DNA of 64,000 bases from Thaumatotibia leucotreta (Eukaryota > Arthropoda > Insecta > Lepidoptera > Tortricidae), in NCBI GenBank assembly GCA_025490895.1, contig JALPQI010002584.1, positions 1 through 64,000 of the forward strand, read 5' to 3'. The stretch's first letter is position 1; each line of letters begins with the position of its first letter. A program made the translations under genes and the position numbers. The notes beneath the pieces are model-generated. The model did not search any database. It was not told the origin of the DNA and worked only from the letters and a program-made list of their open reading frames with translations. Positions 28,445 to 41,025 of this stretch are shown piece by piece.

Positions 28445-29330
28445 TTTGTAGGTAATATATTAGGTATTCAATATTGATGTGTTGTTGTTCTGATTCAAAT
28501 TTATAGTAAAATATTTTTCATAATCAATTTGAAATCGATTTATATTATGTATTTTTTATTACTTATATTTTGACAAGTACTGTTTAATATTTTTTACCTT
28601 TATAATAAAAAATAATTAGAATTAGTTTTAAGTATAGAAATAAGTTTCGTTGTTTCTTACAGCGTTTCTTCTCAACAGAAGCGCTGGTAGACGCAGGCAT
28701 GTAAAACGGACGGACAGACAGACTGACTAATAATGACAACTTATTATATGTAAAGTCAATGTGAAGAAATCATCTATTGGATAAGATCGTCTACCTACAG
28801 GCTCTTGTTTTGTCTTATGTTTATATTGTTTATACATAAAGGGTCCACGTAAAAACATATCACTTTTTTCCAAAATTTAAATTTGAATATTACAATGTAT
28901 AGCTAGGAATTAACTATTCTTTACCACGTTACGTATGTCAAGAATTCATTTAAATACCATCTTCCTATAACATAAAAAAATACTGTTTGTATAATGATCA
29001 TGATCATGACATAGCAATTTTCAAACCGTGATACTGATAAGTGATAACTCAAAATGTTTCCATTCATAGGTACGGAGTGTAACAAAAGTAATGGTCATTA
29101 TTTAAGGGCCCATAATTTTTGTCATTGTGGTCATTTAATTTAAGGTTCTTTGGTAAATTAAGGATCCGTTCGTATTGCAAAAGCAGACAACATTTTTCGC
29201 AAATCCATTTTTAATTTTCTATGGAGGGTTGGTTTATTTGACCAACCTGCCCAGACTAATGAAACAAAATGGCATAAAATATTTTCTCCTATTTCCTAAT
29301 AAAGAGTACTATACTAAATATAGTAAATAT
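28445..29330. other. AT-rich non-coding DNA
   Basis: No gene seen. A fragment at about 28650-28692 (CAGCGTTTCTTCTCAACAGA-AGCGCTGG) recurs at 31455-31510 and looks like a LINE 3' tail. Confidence 0.4.
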
Positions 29331-29338
29331 GCCCTTAA

Positions 29339-30887
29339 CCCTTAAATCGACAACGACACTTTTTTTGAAAAAATACATAAAACTATAGTTTTTATGCCTA
29401 TTTATATGATTTTAAATAACAGAAAATTAATAAAAAAAATCGCTTATGGATAGTTTTTCAGAAATCATATGTCAAGTATGTTGCACGTTGCCAACTATGC
29501 AGTGAATAGGTATTGGGCTTGAACGTCCAGTATTTTTGCCATTGCCAATTGTACGGTTAATTTAGTTTATTATATTTTTATTTATTTTTTACATATATTA
29601 TATGAAACAAGATATTTTATGATAAAATCCTTATTAAAAAACTTATAATTTCAATAAGTAAGTAGTAATATCTTAGAACCTGTGGACTACAAATGAAAAA
29701 AAGGGACACTGAAATTCAAGGCTGATATAGAAAAATATAAGTTTTTATAAATGGTAAATATAAATTCACTTGGTTCTATGTCAGCCTGTGATTTCAGTGT
29801 ATCTTTTTTCCATTTGTAGTTCACAGGTTCTACGATTTAGGTTCACAATTTAGTAAAATCAATGCATTTAGAGTGGCTTGGTTTACTTGGCTCATAATCA
29901 ACAGCGATGTCCGAATGATGTCCTTATCATACGGAAAGCAAAACTTTTTTCAGATTGACTTTTGTTTACATGTTTGTTGGACTTAAATAAAAGAAATTAA
30001 GTCACTCCAATCAAAAATCAATACTGGGAGTCACTGAAAATATGCTGTTTTCAGTACTGCTGTGCAGCATCTTCCTCGTCTGAGTTTTCGGCATCTAGGA
30101 AACTTTTGTTGGACTTGAATTCACACAGCTTTATTAGAAATACATTACATAAAAATAATACATAAATATATTAATAATTCTTTGATATATTGGGCAGCAA
30201 AAGCTCATTGAGTGCGAAGATCTATTTCGTTATTAGTACCTACGTCGTTATGAGTAGTAAGTAAAAAATGGCCATATAGCGATATTATGATATAGATGTT
30301 ATTGCAGGTCACTTAGTACTGGTTTTTACATAAAAAGTGTCCCATTTTCATTTCATTTGAGTGGTTTTACTCGAAATTATAATGTGTTGATGAAGCTCGG
30401 CAACATTGGCAACGAGAAAAATACTGGACATAGTTAAAACACCGTATCATTGGCAACGGGAAATATACTGGACATAGCAACAACAACATAAAACATGGCG
30501 TAGTTGCCAACGGGAAAAATACTAGACATTCTACTTTGCAAGGTATAAACTCATTGATGAACTGTGTTAGAAGTTTCAATTAAATAGAAATATGTACTTC
30601 AAGTATTTAGTTAAATGGATGTGCAAATTAAACAATACCTTATCATACGAAATTACGAAAAAAAAAATTGTTAACGTTAGGCCGGGCGACGTGTCCTTCC
30701 CAATTGGGTATCTTGGCGGCGATTTATGACAAACTAGCGTTTCTGTTGGCTAGACACATTTTTTTTCAGAATAATAATCATTATGCAATACACTTACACT
30801 GCTTAGTTTTCGCTTCAGCGTTTTGGTTTCTTGTGTAGATTTTTGTATTTTGGATGTCTAGTATTTTACCCGGTATCGAATTAAGGG
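29339..30887. mobile_element. 1.55-kb TTAA-flanked element with repeated internal motif
   Basis: The ends CCCTTAAATCGACAACG and the complement of the right end CCCTTAATTCGATACCG are similar. TTAA stands at 29335-29338 and 30888-30891, as in piggyBac-type insertions. The motif TTGGCAACGGGAAAAATACT-GGACAT occurs at about 30406, 30449 and 30504 on the plus strand and inverted near 29525 and 30846. No transposase frame is visible, so it would be non-autonomous. Confidence 0.6.
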
Positions 30888-30899
30888 TTAAACGAATCG

Positions 30900-31620
30900 C
30901 CACAATTGATGGTCACACTTTGTATGTAAGGTACTTTAGTACTAGGCTTTTATGTGACAATGAACATGACAAAAAAATGAGTACTGCATGGCCGCATATC
31001 TCTGGGCAGTGTAGGTATAGAAATATCTGACATGACGAACTTTCCGGCGAAATTGCCTTTGTATGACTTCTCAACATTGACCGCTATACAGCGTGTTACC
31101 ATCGCGCAGCTTTTTATTGAAACTGAGCAATGAGAGCTTATAAGCAATGTACGGTGGGCTGCAAAAACATGTTAACGAGTTTGAACCCTGTGCCACACGG
31201 ATTGGACATACGTTCTAAAATGTGAACATATTTATAGACAACTGCAATTTTAAATTAATAGTTTTTTTTATAAATATCGTGGAAGAATTTTCATACATTG
31301 TAACCGCTGAAATAAACTGTTAATTCTTGTAAACTATTAAATTGTTGGGCAACCAGTTTTCATAAAAGCCCGCGTGATGGTAGCGTACTGTTTATACTAA
31401 GTTAAGTTTGTATTAGTTATCTAAGTTAATATGTTAAAAAGATGACCTCCTGCAGAGTTTCTTGCGGCGTTTCTTCTCTAAGCAATGGGTCCTTTCCGAA
31501 GCGCTGGTACATAAAAAAGTGTAAAATTATGAATGATTAAAATATTTAAAAAAAATGTTAATTTCATTTCCTTTCATCATGTATATCCTTTATACAGGGT
31601 TTTAGAAAAAAAGTCGATCT
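30900..31620. other. non-coding DNA with one LINE-tail-like fragment
   Basis: Only the fragment near 31455-31510 (TTTCTTGCGGCGTTTCTTCT, GAAGCGCTGGTACAT) is familiar. No gene seen. Confidence 0.35.
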
Positions 31621-31626
31621 GTTTAA

Positions 31627-31730
31627 CCCGGCGGGAGTGTGGCAGGGTATCTCATACCCTGCGTTTGACTTATGTCAATATATTTAGAGTTTATTTTTGT
31701 TTAACTTTTTTTCACCACACTCTCGCCGGG
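31627..31730. mobile_element. 104-bp TTAA-flanked MITE
   Basis: CCCGGCGGGAGTGTGG at the left and CCACACTCTCGCCGGG at the right differ at one base. TTAA flanks at 31623-31626 and 31731-31734. Confidence 0.8.
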
Positions 31731-31744
31731 TTAAGGGCACACAC

Positions 31745-32260
31745 ATAAGCCTATCTCAGTCCATTGCTGGACGTGGGCCTCTCCTATCAACTGACGTGTA
31801 TGGTCGCATTTGGAGGTAAATAAAATACTCATAATCACCACGCTGGGCAAGCGGATTGACGAATCGCAGTAGTGTGTCCACTATGATGACGCTGCTGCCC
31901 ATCATCAATTCCACAAGTATGCATCAGCCTATGATAGTCCACTGCAGGACGTAGGCCTCTCCTATTAACTATGCTGTACGCATTAGGAGGTAAAAGGGCC
32001 ATAATCGCCACGCTGGGCAAGCGGATTGGCGATCGCAGTAATGTGTCCACTATGATGACGCTACTGCCTATCATCAATCTTATCAAATAATGGTCAGTGA
32101 GTGACACTTCAATCGCTTGGTTGACTCTTACGACACCCGCAGGAATAAAAACCAAAATCGATTAAAGATCTATGACGGGTAGCAGCGTCATCATCAGACA
32201 CAACACTGATCGCCAGCGTCCTTGCCAGTGTGGCGATTATAGGCATACATTATAATCAAA
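31745..32260 (-). mobile_element. Family B cluster: two minus copies and a plus fragment
   Basis: One copy runs 31745-31915 and a second 31920-32150 (TAGTCCACTGCAGGACGTAG, CGCCACGCTGGGCAAGCGGA, ACTATGATGACGCTACTGCC), both on the minus strand. At 32155-32260 a plus-strand piece follows (GGTAGCAGCGTCATCATCAG). Insertion of one copy into another is likely. Confidence 0.65.
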
Positions 32261-33360
32261 TCTGTACTGACGTTCAATAGTGCGAGGACACATTAAACTA
32301 ATTTTATTATTTGATATCGATAAAAATGTCGTACAACCGTTGTGTAATTTTAAGAATTTGAATGAAGAAGGAAACTATATGAAACTTTTTGAGGAATTAA
32401 CTACCTTTAACATTTAATATAATGTTCACAATATACAAACAATTGGAGCAAATTCAAACAATTTATAGTTTTGATGAATTTCTGTTTTATGTTATGACTC
32501 AGTACTATTTCTTTTCCGGATACTTTTTTCTTGCGTGGCATTTTTAGCCGCCTTAAAAAACAAAAAGGTAGATTTAATTGATCGGAATGGAAAATAATAT
32601 TGTTGTAGTTACTAGATGAATTATTCAACGATTCAATGGTTGTCAAAAGTGACTCGACACAGTCAATGTCAGACATCGGTTGTTTATAGTTGCAATAAGT
32701 ATGAATGAAAGAGGTTTGCACATAGTTAAACGTATTCCAAGTTCCAACTTAGCCATTAGTTTAGTTATGATAATGATGGTTAAAAAATATTTTCTGGATA
32801 TCGATAAACTAAGTCGATATTTAATGAATCACTAGCACTGGTACATTTTTGCCCCCGCGAAACCGGTGTTTGATTATAATTAATAGGAGAGGCGTACGTC
32901 CAACAGTGGACTGTAATAGGCTGATGATGTGGGAAAGTGTCCATATGCAATTCTTGAAACATGCACTTGTTTGTTTCAATGACTAGTTCCACAAAGTCAT
33001 TAGTTGCATCGATGCTAATGACCCGATCCTTGAAATTAATGCATGAAATTTTAGATGCGGTATTGTAGGAAAGTAATAGTATTGTTTCAATTTCATATTT
33101 GTTTAACCTTTAGTATGCCGCTGTCAGAAAATGTTATTGAACTTATGATCTTTAAGTTAATAATCCAACAACTTGGGACGGAAAACATAGGTACCTAGTA
33201 GATAAAATTTTCTCGTGACTGCGAGACAGTGCGTTGAGTTCTGTACCTACCCAATTACCCGAGAATCAACTCTACCTTTAAAATCATAAAACTGTTGACA
33301 GCAAAACATTACTTGAAGGTAAATACTTAATTAGTAATTAAATTATGTAAGTAAGTTTTA
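32260..33360. other. non-coding DNA with a small family B tail
   Basis: A family B tail (GGAGAGGCGTACGTCCAACA, TAGGCTGATGATG) lies at 32885-32932. A 104-residue frame on the minus strand at 32407-32721 has an acidic start and a PRKKK stretch, but no support beyond length. Nothing else is recognised. Confidence 0.35.
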
Positions 33361-33364
33361 AAGG

Positions 33365-33655
33365 GGTTTTCATCACACTGCTGCTGCCTATTTGCCTAAG
33401 CGCGCCTTTGTTTGCGCGCGCAGCGGGAGTAGGTAATAGAAAAGTGAAATTCCCTAGGGATTAATAGAAATGTCAGTTAGTCATTTAATAATGTTATTTC
33501 TTAAAACTTATTTTTTTGTCGGCAAGTGTGATGAAAAACATTGTATGCATCACGGTCGGTAAGCGGAATACTAACTAGAGTCATAAAAGCCATCTAACAC
33601 TCTCGTTAGTAATTCCGTACTTACCTCCCTTGGTGCACAATGTACTATTTCATGT
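33365..33655 (-). mobile_element. Family E MITE, inverted copy
   Basis: It ends GTACTTACCTCCCTTGGTGC-ACAATGTACTA and contains AATTCCCTAGGGATTAATAG, GCATCACGGTCGGTAAGCGG and a CGCGCGC-rich block near 33400, shared with 37508-37853. Confidence 0.7.
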
Positions 33656-33699
33656 GGTAAAAAAATCAAATATCCTCGTTTATCCTATCGATCCGCTTG

Positions 33700-33983
33700 A
33701 TCTATCCATATCCATAAATAAATAAGATATCTTGGGACATCTTACACAAATCGACCTAGTCCCACCCACGGTAAGCACAATTAAGGCTTGTGATGTGGAG
33801 AGCGAAGATACAATATAGGTACTCGTAATATACATATCTGTAGATACGTACACAGCCACGACCAAGGAACATATATTTGTGTTAAATAAATACGCAAATG
33901 ATGCCCTCGCTGGGATTTGAACCCGGAACCTCCAGCTTCGTAGGCAGGGTCACTACCACTACCAACTCGGCTAAGGAGGCAGA
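33700..33983 (-). mobile_element. Family C SINE, near full copy
   Basis: On the minus strand it has the tRNA-Arg-like head at 33983-33908 (TTCGTAGGCAGGGTCACTAC on the plus strand shows the anticodon arm). The body follows with GGTCGTGGCTGTGTACG and a tail TGTCCCAAGATATCTTATT. Confidence 0.75.
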
Positions 33984-34280
33984 CTGATCTATATCACTAA
34001 TGCATCTACTATCTATGACATATAAATTGCGTAATTACCCAAAGGCGCCGCCACGGTAGCCCCATTTAGATCTCGTAAAGTGTAAAGTCTAGATCGTATC
34101 AGTTCTTACAATTACAAGCCTATTAGGCGAATTAATTCTTGTATTGCATGCCAACTTGTATTCTCCTAACGGCTAAACCAGGATGGCAATAAAATTGACG
34201 AGCGTTCTTGCGATTTTTAATAAGAGAGCATAGCGTAGCGACACAATGGAAACTGCCTTTTGACCGCCACAGTCTGATGC

Positions 34281-34578
34281 CACTGGTCTCACCGCGAGCT
34301 ACTAAGCTATGAACTATGGGCTATAAACACGAACATTAGATACGCACTCCCGTGTCTCTTTTATTTACATGGGAGTGTGTATCTTTTGTTCTGGGCCCAT
34401 AACCTCTAATAAAACACACGAGTGGCAGTTGACGACTAACTGATTTTAATTTATTGACAACGATATCTTCAATTACACTAGATGGCGCTAGTAACCGTAT
34501 TCTAAACTATTATTTTGATATCAATTAACAACAGTGCTTATAGGCTCATAGCTTGCTAGCTCAGGGTGAGACCAGTGC
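34281..34578. mobile_element. Family G MITE, copy 1
   Basis: The left end CACTGGTCTCACCGCGAGCT and the right end AGGGTGAGACCAGTG are inverted. A hairpin inside uses ATACGCACTCCCGTGTCTCT and TACATGGGAGTGTGTATC. Other copies: 35950-36110 (right end lost), 49307-49500. Confidence 0.75.
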
Positions 34579-34773
34579 CTAAAGACGAAAACCGGAAATT
34601 GTGACAGCGACGGGACTGGCCGACAGCTACGTCAATGTAATAGGAACTTACGTGGGACGCAGAAAAGTTCGATTTCGCTTAAATAATCGCGAACGTGTGG
34701 CGTCTGGAGCTCGGCATTTTCCTTCGCCGTCTGGCGGTCAAAAGGTTAAACCGACATTGCTCTAAAATAGCGG

Positions 34774-34846
34774 CCCTACCGCGAAAAACGATAAGACACA
34801 ACAGAAAAATCCTCGAAATTTACGAATTTCGATTTTCGCGGTAGTA
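34774..34846. repeat. short hairpin
   Basis: CTACCGCGAAAAACG at the left pairs with CGATTTTCGCGGTAG at the right. Confidence 0.6.
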
Positions 34847-34956
34847 CGCCAATCCTTAAAGAAAGAAAATTCGAATTAGACTCGCCGTCTTGCTCCGGAT
34901 TAGGAAGTGTACCTACTTATACTCCATAGTGGGAAATTACTGATTTCCGACTGTAT

Positions 34957-35032
34957 CAGCCTCTGTAACCTAGTCAGTAGTGAACCTGCCTAGGAAACTG
35001 GAGGTTCCGGGTTCGAATTCCGGCGTGGGCAT
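34957..35032 (+). mobile_element. Family C SINE head only
   Basis: GCCTCTGTAACCTAGTCAGT, TGCCTAGGAAACTGGAGG and the T-arm CCGGG-TTCGAAT-TCCGG, then GTGGGCATTATGAGTA. The body is missing and the anticodon loop is mutated. Confidence 0.65.
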
Positions 35033-35039
35033 TATGAGT

Positions 35040-35720
35040 AGATAGGTAAAAAGTTTTAGTTTATGGCCATGCCATACAATACACTGGCAGAGCAATAAAC
35101 TACGAGTAAAACCACCAAACTAAACTATTTAATGTAAGTAACTTAGTTTATTAATTGTAATGTATTGTGTTGCAGTGCCCTACAGGGTTTCATAGCTGAA
35201 CAAATAAAATGTATCATCATGTATATCTGTGAAAGCAATAAATACCTATACTTTTTTTTTGCATTTGAACGATTTAATAATAATGAATAGACAAGTAGCC
35301 ACCGACTGTTCCAAAACAGATGGCGTCAAAACCTTTAAATCATTAGTTAATTACAATCTCATTAGCGAACTCTTACAGTTCCCAGCTGATTTAGCTGCCA
35401 TTTAATAACCATTAGAAACAGAAGCCTGAATACATCAATATTATAATGATTTATGGTATAATTCCTTTAATAAAAATGTAATTTCCGTGCGTAAAATGTG
35501 TTAAGCGCGAGTTGTATTAAGAAAGTTGTGGTAATAAATTTGTGGTAAGTACCGACCATTAAACGTGGACACTTTAATACAATTTTTATGGCATAAGAGG
35601 TAAATGAGCAGACGGCTCGCGTTATTGTAAAGCTACTACCGTTGCCCATGGACTCCTCCGATAATAGTTTAATTGATTTTAAATTTTCGTGAGACATAAT
35701 AACTATAATTATAATTGATG
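35040..35720. other. non-coding DNA
   Basis: The block near 35155-35220 (TGTAATGTATTGTGTTGCAG, AACAAATAAAATG) looks like a LINE 3' tail with a poly-A signal. No gene seen. Confidence 0.35.
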
Positions 35721-35721
35721 C

Positions 35722-35952
35722 TGAACATAGGGCTCCTCCAACCAAAGATTGCTAAAATGACAGGCCCTGCGCTACCCGCATCCAGCGGACTCCTGCGACC
35801 TTCCCCAGGTCATCTTGTGGGGGGCCAATCCTCGCTGGGCCTTCCGGTACGCGGCCGCTACTCGAGAACCTTTCCGTCCCAACGGCCATTGGTTCTACAT
35901 GTAATGTGCCCCGCCCACCACCACTTCAGTTTAGCAATTCGGAGAGCTATGG
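35722..35952 (-). pseudogene. RTE LINE C-terminal fragment
   Basis: On the minus strand it covers TCTCCGAATTGCTAAACTGA, GGGACGGAAAGGTTCTCGAG, a GGCCCAGCGAGG block and GACCTGGGGAAGGTCGCAGG. It is the same family as 10683-11096 but frameshifted. A family G MITE joins at its end. Confidence 0.65.
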
Positions 35953-36110
35953 CACTGGTCTCACCGCGAGCTACTAAGCTATTAACTATGGGCTATATGT
36001 AAACACGAACAAAAGATACGCACTCCCATGTCTCTTTTATTTACACGGGAGTATGTATCTTTTGTCCGTGTTTATAGCCGATAGTTCATAGCTTAGCACT
36101 TTCATTGCCA
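35948..36110 (+). mobile_element. Family G MITE, copy 2
   Basis: It begins GGCACTGGTCTCACCGCGAG and carries the hairpin ACGCACTCCCATGTCTCTTT-TATTTACACGGGAGTATG. It ends after AGTTCATAGCTTAGCAC without the outer right end. Confidence 0.65.
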
Positions 36111-36905
36111 GATCAAAAACCTAGGTTATCGCTGCACGCCACCTGTTGTACAATGTACGCCAATTCCAAGAACGCCACTAAGGAGTCCTCAATAACTTTA
36201 TCCACATGCCACACGACTCCCCAGGGCAGCTATTTACTGTACAATTAACGTCGGCTGGTATGCAGAGATAGCCTTTGTTTTTGTCCTGACACTGGATGTA
36301 CTCGTAGTATAGTGATAACCTCCCCCCCGAAGTCGGCGGCACGTGAACAAAAACCGACAACGCCCCAGTGGTGATCTTGGCATTAAAAGTGTTAGTAGCT
36401 CGCGGTGAGATCAGGGTGCTTAGACAAGTTGCCAATTGCTAACGCTTAATCGTCAATCGTAAACGTAAGGCAGCTAACTGTCTTTGTCACACTAACATGA
36501 AAGAGTGACAGAGAGGGAAAACTTCGATACGCTGCCGGTGGCGGTTTAAGTTTTTATTGGTTGATATTGAAATTCATTACCTTTGCTTTGAAAAGGGGGT
36601 GACACTTGTCAACTAAAATTCAGGACCGTTTTTGAAAGGCAATTTAGTATGGCGTGCGGCTTCCATGTTTTATTTGTTCGTAGAAGAGAACCCTAAATTG
36701 TATGAACGTGGCCCAAAACGAACGGTCGCCATTAGAGCCGAGCCGCCTGCGCGGGCGCAATTACCGGGTGATTTATCTTCAGGTTCGATAATTAATATCC
36801 GGCCTTTCATTCATTGTACCTACGGCGAACAGCTCCAAAATATATGTTAAAGATTTTGATCCTTGTGTTTTAAACACGTTCTGGAACATATAAAATATTA
36901 TTATA
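36111..36905. other. mosaic of MITE ends
   Basis: At 36386-36410 there is a family G right-end remnant (TTAGTAGCTCGCGGTGAGAT). At 36411-36530 there is part of family F (AGGGTGCTTAGACAAGTTGC). The rest, including a 72-residue frame at 36632-36850, is not recognised. Confidence 0.4.
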
Positions 36906-37193
36906 AAACCATGCATCGCGGGAGTAATAGAATAGTGTAATTCCCTAGGGAAAAAAATATTTTTTTAGTACAAATGGTGCGTTTTTAGGCTCTAGTGCGA
37001 GAAGTGTGTCATTTTACGTCAGGTCCAAAACTTCGGAGGGCCACCTGCACTAAAAAACGTCGTACAAGACACGTGCAAAAACGAAATTCGTAACTCGCGT
37101 CGATTTAAAACACTCCCTATCGGTTTTGTTTTAAAACATCGCCACTCGTTTCGGATTTCATGTTTTCCGCACTTGTGTCGTAATGTACTATTG
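36906..37193 (-). repeat. Family E fragment followed by family H, inverted
   Basis: 36906-36956 has GCGGGAGTAATAGAATAGTG and TTCCCTAGGGA of family E. 36958-37193 is family H in reverse (GTACAAATGGTGCG, CATCGCCACTCGTTTCGG, CGCACTTGTGTCGTAATGTA). Confidence 0.6.
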
Positions 37194-37507
37194 TATCATG
37201 TAAAAGATTTCACCCAATAGTATTAAAACGGGTCACTGACTACAAATCCACTGTATCTCGACACGTTCCGAGGATCCTTATCAAGACACGTTCCTTTAAT
37301 TGACGTTCTGTATTTGTAGTTTGTACTAATTGCGGTTTCTCTTTACAAGTGCAATATCCATGCAGTTGAAGTGCAGGCTGGTTATTTTCACTTGTGACGC
37401 TCACTGGTAAGAGTTGTAGAACCTGTGGGCACTTTTAGACTACCTACCTACGCACCAGTGATGGAAATTTCAATAAAGTACTTATATTACCGCATACATT
37501 CGGTTTT

Positions 37508-37853
37508 AGTACATTGTGCATCAAGGGAGGTAAGTACGGCATTATATTCTGTGGAATTACTAACGAGAGTGTTAGATAGACGCCCGACGCCGTTTTAATG
37601 ACTGGAGTTAGTATTCCGCTTACCTACCGTGATGCATATAATGTTTTTCATCACACTTATCGACAAAAATAATAGTTTTAAGACATAATTATTATTAAAA
37701 TGACGTACTGACATTTCTATTATTCCCTAGGGAATATCACTTTTCTATTACTCCCGCTACGCGCGCAAGCAATGGCTCGCTTAGACAGCAAGTCATTCTA
37801 ACACTCGTTAGTAATTCCGCACTTACCTCCCTTGATGCACAATGTACTATTAA
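37508..37853. mobile_element. Family E MITE, complete copy
   Basis: The left end TAGTACATTGTGCATCAAGG-GAGGTAAGTACGG and the right end CCGCACTTACCTCCCTTGAT-GCACAATGTACTA are inverted over more than 30 bp, and the TTACTAACGAG blocks further in are also inverted. The TA dinucleotide at both borders fits a mariner-like target. Confidence 0.8.
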
Positions 37854-37969
37854 TTATACTTATAGTTATAAAAAGTCTATTACTAACGTTTTAGAGTTCA
37901 AAATCAAACTATTTGAATGAATAATAATCACCTAGTCAATACTGACAAACAAATGGGAACCTTAAATCT

Positions 37970-38232
37970 CATCATCATCAGCCTATGATAGTCCACTGCT
38001 GGACGTAGGCCTCTCCTATTAACTATGCGTATTGACGCATTAGGAGGTAAATCCATAATCGCCACGCTGGGCAAGCGAATTGGCGATCGCAGTAATGTGT
38101 CCACTATGATGACGCTGCTGCCCATCATCAATCTTTTATCAAACAATGGTCAGTGACACTTCAATCCCTTAATCGACTCTTTACGACACCCGCAGGAGGA
38201 GTTGGGGTGGTGACAAAATGTATTCTTTACCT
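37970..38232 (-). mobile_element. Family B repeat, minus copy
   Basis: CATCATCATCAGCCTATGAT at the left is the tail, and GGAGTTGGGGTGGTGACAAA at the right is near the head. The internal order matches 3356-3640 reversed. Confidence 0.75.
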
Positions 38233-39250
38233 TAAATCTACGAGCATCTGCCTTACTTTAGTGTTGCGAATACGAATAATACTTAGTTGAAAAAATAGTA
38301 CCTAGTATATACATTTCAGTGCTAGTGATGGATGGTAAGAGTTCTTTACCAGTGGTAAAAAATACTTGTACGCGTAGGAATACTAGGAATATAATAGCCC
38401 ACCTAACAAAAAAATATTGAGTGACATCCCAAAACTTTCCTAACTCTGCAAAAAAACATTAACAGCAAAGGTTTTCTAAAATCCGAAGGGAGTTTTAACA
38501 TCTAACAATGATCGATCAGAATTAGTCAAACTTTGTTCCCGAAACTTTCTACTTTCATTTTGTTTTTACATTTCCGACTCGAATAAAACATACGAACGAT
38601 TTCAAGTACAATCGATGGCTATAAAGAAGCTCGATTTGTCAGAATGGTCAAAACCGGCCAAGAGCATGTCGGGCCATGCTCAGTGTAGGGTTCCGTAGTT
38701 GTTCAAAGAGGACTGGATGAATTATAATCGAAATAGTTTTATTTTAAAGTATTCTACTCGCATAATCCCATTATTAATGAAATAAAACTATGAAAACGGA
38801 TAAACTCGCGTATATTAATTGATAGGTAAGTATTAACTTCATTCCAACGTTTCGAACACTTTACAGGGTTCGTGGTATTCATTTTTTTTATATTATTTGG
38901 ACCCACGGATCGAAATGTTGTGAAGTAACATTTCTGTTATTCCGGAGCGCTTATCTCCGAAATTATTGATTTAGAAATAGAAAAAAAACTTTTCTTCATT
39001 TAAGACCCTTATTCATTTTAAAAGACCTATTCAACGATACCCCACACTACTTATAAGATTACAGCAAAATATAAAAATCAACCCCATTTTATATGTCAGG
39101 CGAGGTACCCGATTTTTTTATAACTTATTCTACTTTGTCGGCGTGATTGATATACCTATAGATACCAAATTGCTGATTTCTAGTACTAACGACCGAGGAG
39201 CTAAGCTGCGGACAGACGGACATGGCGAAACTATAAGATTTCCTAGTTTA
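38233..39250. repeat. diverged interspersed repeat related to 40360-40975
   Basis: From about 38860 the blocks TTTATATTATTTGGACCCAC, GGAGCGCTTATCTCCGAAAT, AAAGACCTATTCAACGATAC, AGCTAAGCTGCGGACAGACG and GACATGGCGAAACTA recur in order at 40395-40745. GTAGGGTTCCGTAGTT near 38687 and ACTACGGAACCCTTAAAAGT near 39558 look like its inverted borders. Confidence 0.5.
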
Positions 39251-39550
39251 CTCATCATCATCAGCCTATGATAGTCTACTGCTGGACGTAGGCCTCTCCT
39301 ATTAACTATGCGTATAGACGCATTAGGAGGTAAATGCCCATAATCGCCACGCTGGGCAAGCGGATTGGCGATCGCAGTAATGTTTCCACTATGATGACGC
39401 TGCTACCCATCATCAATCTTTATCAAATAATGGTCAGTGACACTTCAATCCCTTAGTCGACTCTTACGACACCCGCAGGAGGAGTTGGGGTGGTGACAAA
39501 TGTATTCTTACTGCCGTCACCACACGGCAATTACTGCCGTCACCACACCA
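39251..39550 (-). mobile_element. Family B repeat, minus copy inside another repeat
   Basis: ATCATCATCAGCCTATGATA through CGCATTAGGAGGTAAATGCC to ACTGCCGTCACCACACGGC. It is a complete copy. Confidence 0.75.
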
Positions 39551-39555
39551 CACGC

Positions 39556-40360
39556 CTAGTTTACTACGGAACCCTTAAAAGTAGAGATGCCCTTTAAAAT
39601 ATTAACAAAATAATATGGCGCAATGCTATTTCAAATCTAAAACGTCGCAACTGCTCTTACAGTTACTTCTATTCATCCTTTTATGCTATTAATTTTAAAG
39701 TCAAAATGTCGTAAGTGCATATTAAATACGAAGGTAATATGACTTTTTGAAGTACGGTAGTGGTAAAAAGAAATGGCCGTCATAAGGGACAAAATGATTA
39801 ACCTGATAGATCCTATCGGGCACATGGCCCTTAATCAAAAAACTAGTTTTGATGGTTGGCCCTACAGCCATTTAAAGGTCTTAGAATATGTGTTTAAAGG
39901 TTGATACTTATTTGAATGATACTTGGGTCAAAATTCTTTTCGTTGTCTTATTTTATGTCCTTAAAAAACGTGACACAGTTGTGGTTTTATGAGATGAAGT
40001 TTTGTTTCTAATTTTTGATGTATAGATTAACATCTAGCGTGAAAAAGAAATACAAGTGCACCGGATTTTTTTATAAACTGAGTCGAAACAGCAACTAAAA
40101 GCGTGAAATAGTGGTATGAAACAAACAACTTAAAGAATTTTGACCCACTTACGTTTTGATTTCTTTTGAAGCTATAAGAATATTAGATGAAAAATACGAA
40201 GAGCGTTTTGGGACAGCAAAATTTTAAATTGGAGTGAAAATAAATTAAGATTTTATTGGGTAATAGCTACTTATTTCCAGAAAATTGTGTAGGTAATATA
40301 ATCTAGCATATTAGTGAAACTTTTAAGATGCTTTAACTGACGACGTGCAAACAAAAATAG
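39556..40360. other. AT-rich non-coding DNA
   Basis: No gene or recognisable repeat seen. Confidence 0.3.
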
Positions 40361-40980
40361 TTTTATTTTAAAGTTTTCATGATTTTTTTTTCATATTTTG
40401 ACCCATAGATCAAAAATTAGACGGGGCGGGGGACACAAAACTTTCTTATTTTGGAGCGGTTATCCAAAAATATTGACTATAGAATAAAAAGTTACTTTTG
40501 GAACCCTTTTTTTTTTTGAAAGACCTATTCAACAAAGCTCCACTCTATAGGAATACAGCAAAATAAAATAGTCATTCCCACTTTTTACGAGTAGGGGAGG
40601 GGCCCGAAAAATCATTGTTTTTATATGTTATTCTACCACTTTGTTGGCGTGATTAATATGTATACCTCTACTAAATTGCAAATTCCTAGTACTAAAAATG
40701 CGGAGCTATGCTGCGGACAGACAGACGGATATGGCGAAACTAGAAGAAGAACGAACCGTACCGAACGTAGTAAACTAGGAACCCTAAGAAAGGATAAAAC
40801 TAAGACACTCAGAATCACAATCGGCTTAAAGCACTTGAGAAAAGATTCGTGCAAGCGTATCTAATTCTATTTATTTACAATTACTTAAATCCTTTTACTG
40901 GGCCGTCTCTTCGGATTTCCACTCGTTTCGCTCGGACGACTGTCCGGTTCGTTAGGGTTCCGTGCCTTAAAACTAAAATA
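40360..40980. repeat. interspersed repeat with GGTTCCGT end
   Basis: It shares its block order with 38860-39240 and ends TTAGGGTTCCGTGCC. Overlapping short open frames on both strands fall inside it and are by-products. Confidence 0.5.
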
Positions 40981-41025
40981 AAGAAGCCTTATACGACTTT
41001 TCCGTAGGTATATATCATATCATTA

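Noticed and set aside
32407..32721. 104-residue minus-strand frame with PRKKK stretch
   Set aside because: No domain, splice site or neighbour supports it, and AT-rich DNA of this length yields such frames by chance.
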